From a candidate division TA06 bacterium ADurb.Bin131 (GTDB lineage Bacteria; Ratteibacteria; UBA8468; B48-G9; DTJG01): a DNA stretch of 44,730 nucleotides. The notes beneath the pieces are model-generated. The model made no database searches, had not been told where the DNA came from, and saw only the letters and a program-made list of their open reading frames with translations. This document shows positions 42,058-44,730 of the stretch, piece by piece; position 1 is the first letter of the stretch, and every line of letters starts with the position of its first letter. The position numbers and the translations under genes were made by a program. Where the stretch lies: NCBI GenBank assembly GCA_002070645.1, contig MWDQ01000024.1, positions 1 through 44,730 on the forward strand, given 5' to 3'.

Positions 42058-43683
42058 ATGGCTAAACAGATGCTATTTAGTGAAGAAGCAAGAAGAAAAA
42101 TGCTGAGCGGTATGGAGGTAGTTGTAACAGCATTAAAACCAACGCTCGGTCCAAAAGGACGGTGTGCTGTCATTGAAAAGAAATTTGGCTCACCGACTGT
42201 TATTAATGATGGTGTGACAATTGCTAAAGAAATTGAGCTGGAAGATCCCTACGAAAATCTTGGTGCTCAACTGGTAAGAGAAGTTGCTTCCAAAACCAAT
42301 GACATCGCAGGAGATGGGACAACAACAGCAACCCTTCTTGCTGTTGCAATTGCAAGAGAAGGTTTTAAGAATGTCGCTGCTGGAGCAAATCCTGTACACC
42401 TCAGGCACGGAATTGAAAAAGCATCAAAGGTAATAGTTGAAAAACTTAAGAAGATGAGCCAACCAATAAAGGACAAAAATGAAATACAGCAGGTTGCATC
42501 AATTGCCGCAGCAAATGATTCTGAAATTGGAAAAATCATTGCGGATGCTATGGAAAAGGTTGGCAATGAAGGTGTCATCACAGTAGAAGAAGCAAAAGGA
42601 ACAGAAACAGAACTTAAGGTTGTTGAGGGTATGCAGTTTGACCGTGGTTATCTATCTCCATACTTTGTTACTGATTCTGAAAGGATGGAGGCATCCCTCG
42701 AAGATACCTATATTCTTATTCACGATAAGAAGATTTCTGCAATAAAGGATCTTCTTCCTCTTCTTGAAAAAATTGCACAGAGTGGAAGACCACTTCTTAT
42801 TATTGCCGAAGAGGTTGAAGGAGAAGCCCTCGCTACACTGGTTGTTAACAAACTCAGAGGGACCCTTGCCTGCTGCGCAGTTAAGGCACCTGGTTTTGGA
42901 GACAGAAGAAAGGCAATGCTCGATGACATTGCAATCCTCACAGGCGGCAAGGTGATTGCAGAAGAACTTGGAATGAAACTCGAAAATGTAGATATCAGCA
43001 TGCTCGGTAGGGCAAAAAGGGTTATTGTTGATAAGGAAAACACCACAATAGTCGAGGGAGCAGGTAAGAAATCAGATATTGAAGGACGAATCAACCAGAT
43101 AAAAAAAGAAATTGAAAAGTCAACCTCTGACTATGATAAGGAAAAACTTCAGGAACGACTTGCAAAATTAGCAGGTGGTGTTGCTGTTGTCAATGTTGGC
43201 GCCCCAACAGAATCAGATATGAAAGAAAGAAAAGCACGCGTTGAGGATGCTTTAAGTGCCACAAGAGCAGCAGTTCAAGAAGGAATTATTCCTGGAGGCG
43301 GTGTGGCTCTTTTAAGGTGCCAGAAGGAAATAGAAAAGGTTGATTTCATTGATGAAGACGAAAAAACAGGCGGAAAGATTGTTTACAAAGCACTTGAAGC
43401 GCCATTAAGACAGATTGCGGAAAATTCAGGTATGGATGGAGCAGTTGTTGTCGACAAGGTTCGATCTTCAGACAAGGAGAGTTTTGGATTCAATGCTGAA
43501 AAAGATCAGTTTGAGGATCTTATTGATGCAGGAATTATTGATCCAACAAAGGTCGCAAGGACTGCCCTTGAAAACGCAGTAAGCGTTGCAGCACTGTTGT
43601 TAACAACAGAAACCCTTATAACTGAAAAACCAGAGAAGAAAGAAAAGGTACCTGCTGCTCCTCCAGCGTATCCAGAATATTAA
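42058..43683 (+). CDS. groL: Chaperonin GroEL
   Basis: A 541-aa type I chaperonin. ATP-site motifs [37 protein letters not shown] and the apical/intermediate blocks [11 protein letters not shown] and [12 protein letters not shown] are present. The C-terminus ends [12 protein letters not shown] instead of the common Gly-Gly-Met repeat, a variation known in several phyla. AGGAGG lies 6 bases before the ATG. A strong terminator follows. Confidence 0.98.
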   Translation: MAKQMLFSEEARRKMLSGMEVVVTALKPTLGPKGRCAVIEKKFGSPTVINDGVTIAKEIELEDPYENLGAQLVREVASKTNDIAGDGTTTATLLAVAIAREGFKNVAAGANPVHLRHGIEKASKVIVEKLKKMSQPIKDKNEIQQVASIAAANDSEIGKIIADAMEKVGNEGVITVEEAKGTETELKVVEGMQFDRGYLSPYFVTDSERMEASLEDTYILIHDKKISAIKDLLPLLEKIAQSGRPLLIIAEEVEGEALATLVVNKLRGTLACCAVKAPGFGDRRKAMLDDIAILTGGKVIAEELGMKLENVDISMLGRAKRVIVDKENTTIVEGAGKKSDIEGRINQIKKEIEKSTSDYDKEKLQERLAKLAGGVAVVNVGAPTESDMKERKARVEDALSATRAAVQEGIIPGGGVALLRCQKEIEKVDFIDEDEKTGGKIVYKALEAPLRQIAENSGMDGAVVVDKVRSSDKESFGFNAEKDQFEDLIDAGIIDPTKVARTALENAVSVAALLLTTETLITEKPEKKEKVPAAPPAYPEY

Positions 43684-43695
43684 TAAACAGGTCAA

Positions 43696-43734
43696 AAGGG
43701 CCCCGTGGATTTAATACGGGGCCCTTATTCTTTC
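43696..43734 (+). terminator. Rho-independent terminator after groEL
   Basis: AAGGGCCCCGT (43696-43706), loop GGATTTAAT, ACGGGGCCCTT (43716-43726) forms a perfect 11-bp GC-rich stem followed by ATTCTTTC. The T-run is short. Its end is one base before the acylphosphatase ATG. Confidence 0.85.
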
Positions 43735-43735
43735 A

Positions 43736-44011
43736 ATGGAAAAATGGCATTATCTGATTAAGGGAAAGGTTCAGGGCGTAGGATTTAGGTGGTACGTGTT
43801 AAATATCGCAAGAAGAATCGGAATTTCTGGTTGGGTGAAAAATCTACCTGATGGCAGGGTTGAAATTGTTGCAGAATCTGAACCAGAACAACTTGAACTA
43901 TTTACAGAGAATATAAAAAAAGGCCATCTTGGTCAAAATATCTACCAGATAAATATTGAAAAAGCGCCAGCAACAGGAAAATTCAAAGATTTTAACATTT
44001 CATTTTCCTAA
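43736..44011 (+). CDS. acyP: Acylphosphatase
   Basis: A 91-aa enzyme hydrolysing acyl phosphates. The family motif GKVQGVGFRWYV carries the catalytic Arg, and GWVKNLPDGRVEIVAE carries the catalytic Asn. Length is typical. There is no Shine-Dalgarno: the ATG comes directly after the groEL terminator, so translation depends either on read-through mRNA or on a leaderless transcript. QueF follows after 9 bases. Confidence 0.93.
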   Translation: MEKWHYLIKGKVQGVGFRWYVLNIARRIGISGWVKNLPDGRVEIVAESEPEQLELFTENIKKGHLGQNIYQINIEKAPATGKFKDFNISFS

Positions 44012-44020
44012 TAATTTAAT

Positions 44021-44425
44021 ATGGCAGAAAAGAAAATAAGGTATCAAGATTTATCCTCAGCAGGCATTGATGCAAATCTTCCAGCAATTGAATGGTTTAA
44101 AAATTCCTACAGAAATTATACAATAACAATAGTCATACCAGAATATACATCTCTCTGTCCAAAAACTGGAAATCCTGATTTTGGTACAATAACCATTCAG
44201 TATCAACCAAAAGAAAGAGTCATTGAACTAAAATCTCTTAAAGAATATATCTTTTCGTACAGAAACCTTGGGATATTCTATGAAAATGCCGTTAACCGAA
44301 TTCTCAAGGACATTGTCTCATCAATAAAACCTGTCTGGGTTTCGGTAAAAGGTGAATTTACACCCCGTGGAGGTATTCATTCTATCGTTGAAGCCCGCTG
44401 GCCTCAAAACGGGGTCAACTCTTGA
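44021..44425 (+). CDS. queF: NADPH-dependent 7-cyano-7-deazaguanine reductase QueF, type I
   Basis: A 134-aa single-domain (YkvM-type) enzyme reducing preQ0 to preQ1 for queuosine in tRNA. Catalytic Cys46 and Asp53 are in EYTSLCPKTGNPDFG. The QueF motif ELKSLKEYIFSYRNLGIFYE binds NADPH, and GEFTPRGGIHSIVEA closes the barrel. No other queuosine gene is in the window. No good Shine-Dalgarno precedes the ATG, suggesting coupling to acylphosphatase. Confidence 0.95.
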   Translation: MAEKKIRYQDLSSAGIDANLPAIEWFKNSYRNYTITIVIPEYTSLCPKTGNPDFGTITIQYQPKERVIELKSLKEYIFSYRNLGIFYENAVNRILKDIVSSIKPVWVSVKGEFTPRGGIHSIVEARWPQNGVNS

Positions 44426-44454
44426 CTCTTGACAGATTTAACCTTCCCCGGCTA

Positions 44455-44730
44455 TTAGCAACCGATGAACATATGTTTTTTCTTACATTCTATATCAGTA
44501 CTGTAAATCAATCCTTCATATCTAATTGTACTATAATATTCCCTTATTTCGTCGAAAGTCAATTTTGAATTCGTGCCTCCGGGAAAGTTATTTTACCTGA
44601 TGGAATCTGGATTTTACCATCACCTTCTGTTTCTCAACTACCTTGAGTATATCGACTATAATTAAAAACCTATATTCTCTTTTTCTTCTTGTGGTAGAGG
44701 GAATTCCATAATATCTATCTTTGTCTTTTC
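44455..44730 (-). pseudogene. Frameshifted 3' remnant of an unknown gene
   Basis: The right-hand 300 bases have no intact gene, but the minus strand carries four successive protein-like segments in shifting frames: EKTKIDIMEFPLPQEE (from 44730), LIIVDILKVVEKQK (about 44665-44627), GDGKIQIPSGKIT (from 44624) and FPGGTNSKLTFDEIREYY ... CKKKHMFIGC ending at TAA 44455-44457. Each change of frame is the loss of one base (or gain of two). Joined they read as one C-terminal part of roughly 90 residues. I recognise no family. Either the gene is decaying or the sequence has indel errors here. Confidence 0.5.

Overview
The window is AT-rich chromosomal DNA from an uncultured-type, anaerobic, Gram-negative bacterium. 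Evidence for anaerobiosis is a superoxide reductase, rubrerythrin and WrbA operon with no catalase or SOD. Evidence for an outer membrane is an HldD-type LPS heptose epimerase and several lipobox proteins. A prepilin-like protein with an H-X9-DG C-terminus, many UroD-like proteins, BNR/sialidase-like proteins and unusual TIM-barrel glycosidase-like proteins resemble what is found in the PVC superphylum and Omnitrophota-like candidate phyla. That placement is inference. No rRNA, tRNA, CRISPR array or phage module was seen.

Layout. 1-6008: the start of a secreted protein gene (minus strand), a LacI-type regulator with a near-consensus promoter, then a prepilin-like protein, a secreted two-module carbohydrate-binding protein and a large secreted glycosidase-like protein. 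This looks like a small regulated polysaccharide locus. 6152-7675: a dead IS1634-type insertion sequence. 7790-12892: a tight six-gene plus-strand operon (endonuclease V, SagB-like nitroreductase, UroD-like protein, flavin reductase, SprT-like metalloprotease, GlcD-type oxidase). 12895-15939: a minus-strand operon (BNR/sialidase-like, glyoxylate/hydroxypyruvate reductase, sugar isomerase/epimerase). 16240-20628: two lipoproteins, a mechanosensitive-channel-like protein, XerD, HisB and a GGDEF protein. 20771-23856: SGNH hydrolase, glycosidase-like protein and UroD-like protein. 23931-27922: HpcH/HpaI aldolase, LarB, a small lipoprotein, a dCTP-deaminase-like protein, AcpS-like and HldD. 27906-30462: an alpha/beta hydrolase, then an oxygen-defence operon. 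30510-41539: an unrecognised gene and a carbohydrate region (GH3, NERD protein, UroD-like, glycosidase-like, BNR, secreted SIS-like, CE7-type esterase, Gfo/Idh/MocA oxidoreductase). 41564-44425: groES-groEL, acylphosphatase and QueF. 44455-44730: remains of a frameshifted gene.

How it may fit together (inference): secreted and cytoplasmic hydrolases release and deacetylate sugars. Gfo/Idh oxidoreductase, isomerase, HpcH aldolase, GlcD and glyoxylate reductase could then handle sugar acids and C2/C3 hydroxyacids. Three UroD-like paralogues, two of them beside glycosidase-like genes, are the least explained part. They carry three different versions of the metal-site motif and could act in methyl transfer or in an unknown step of sugar use.
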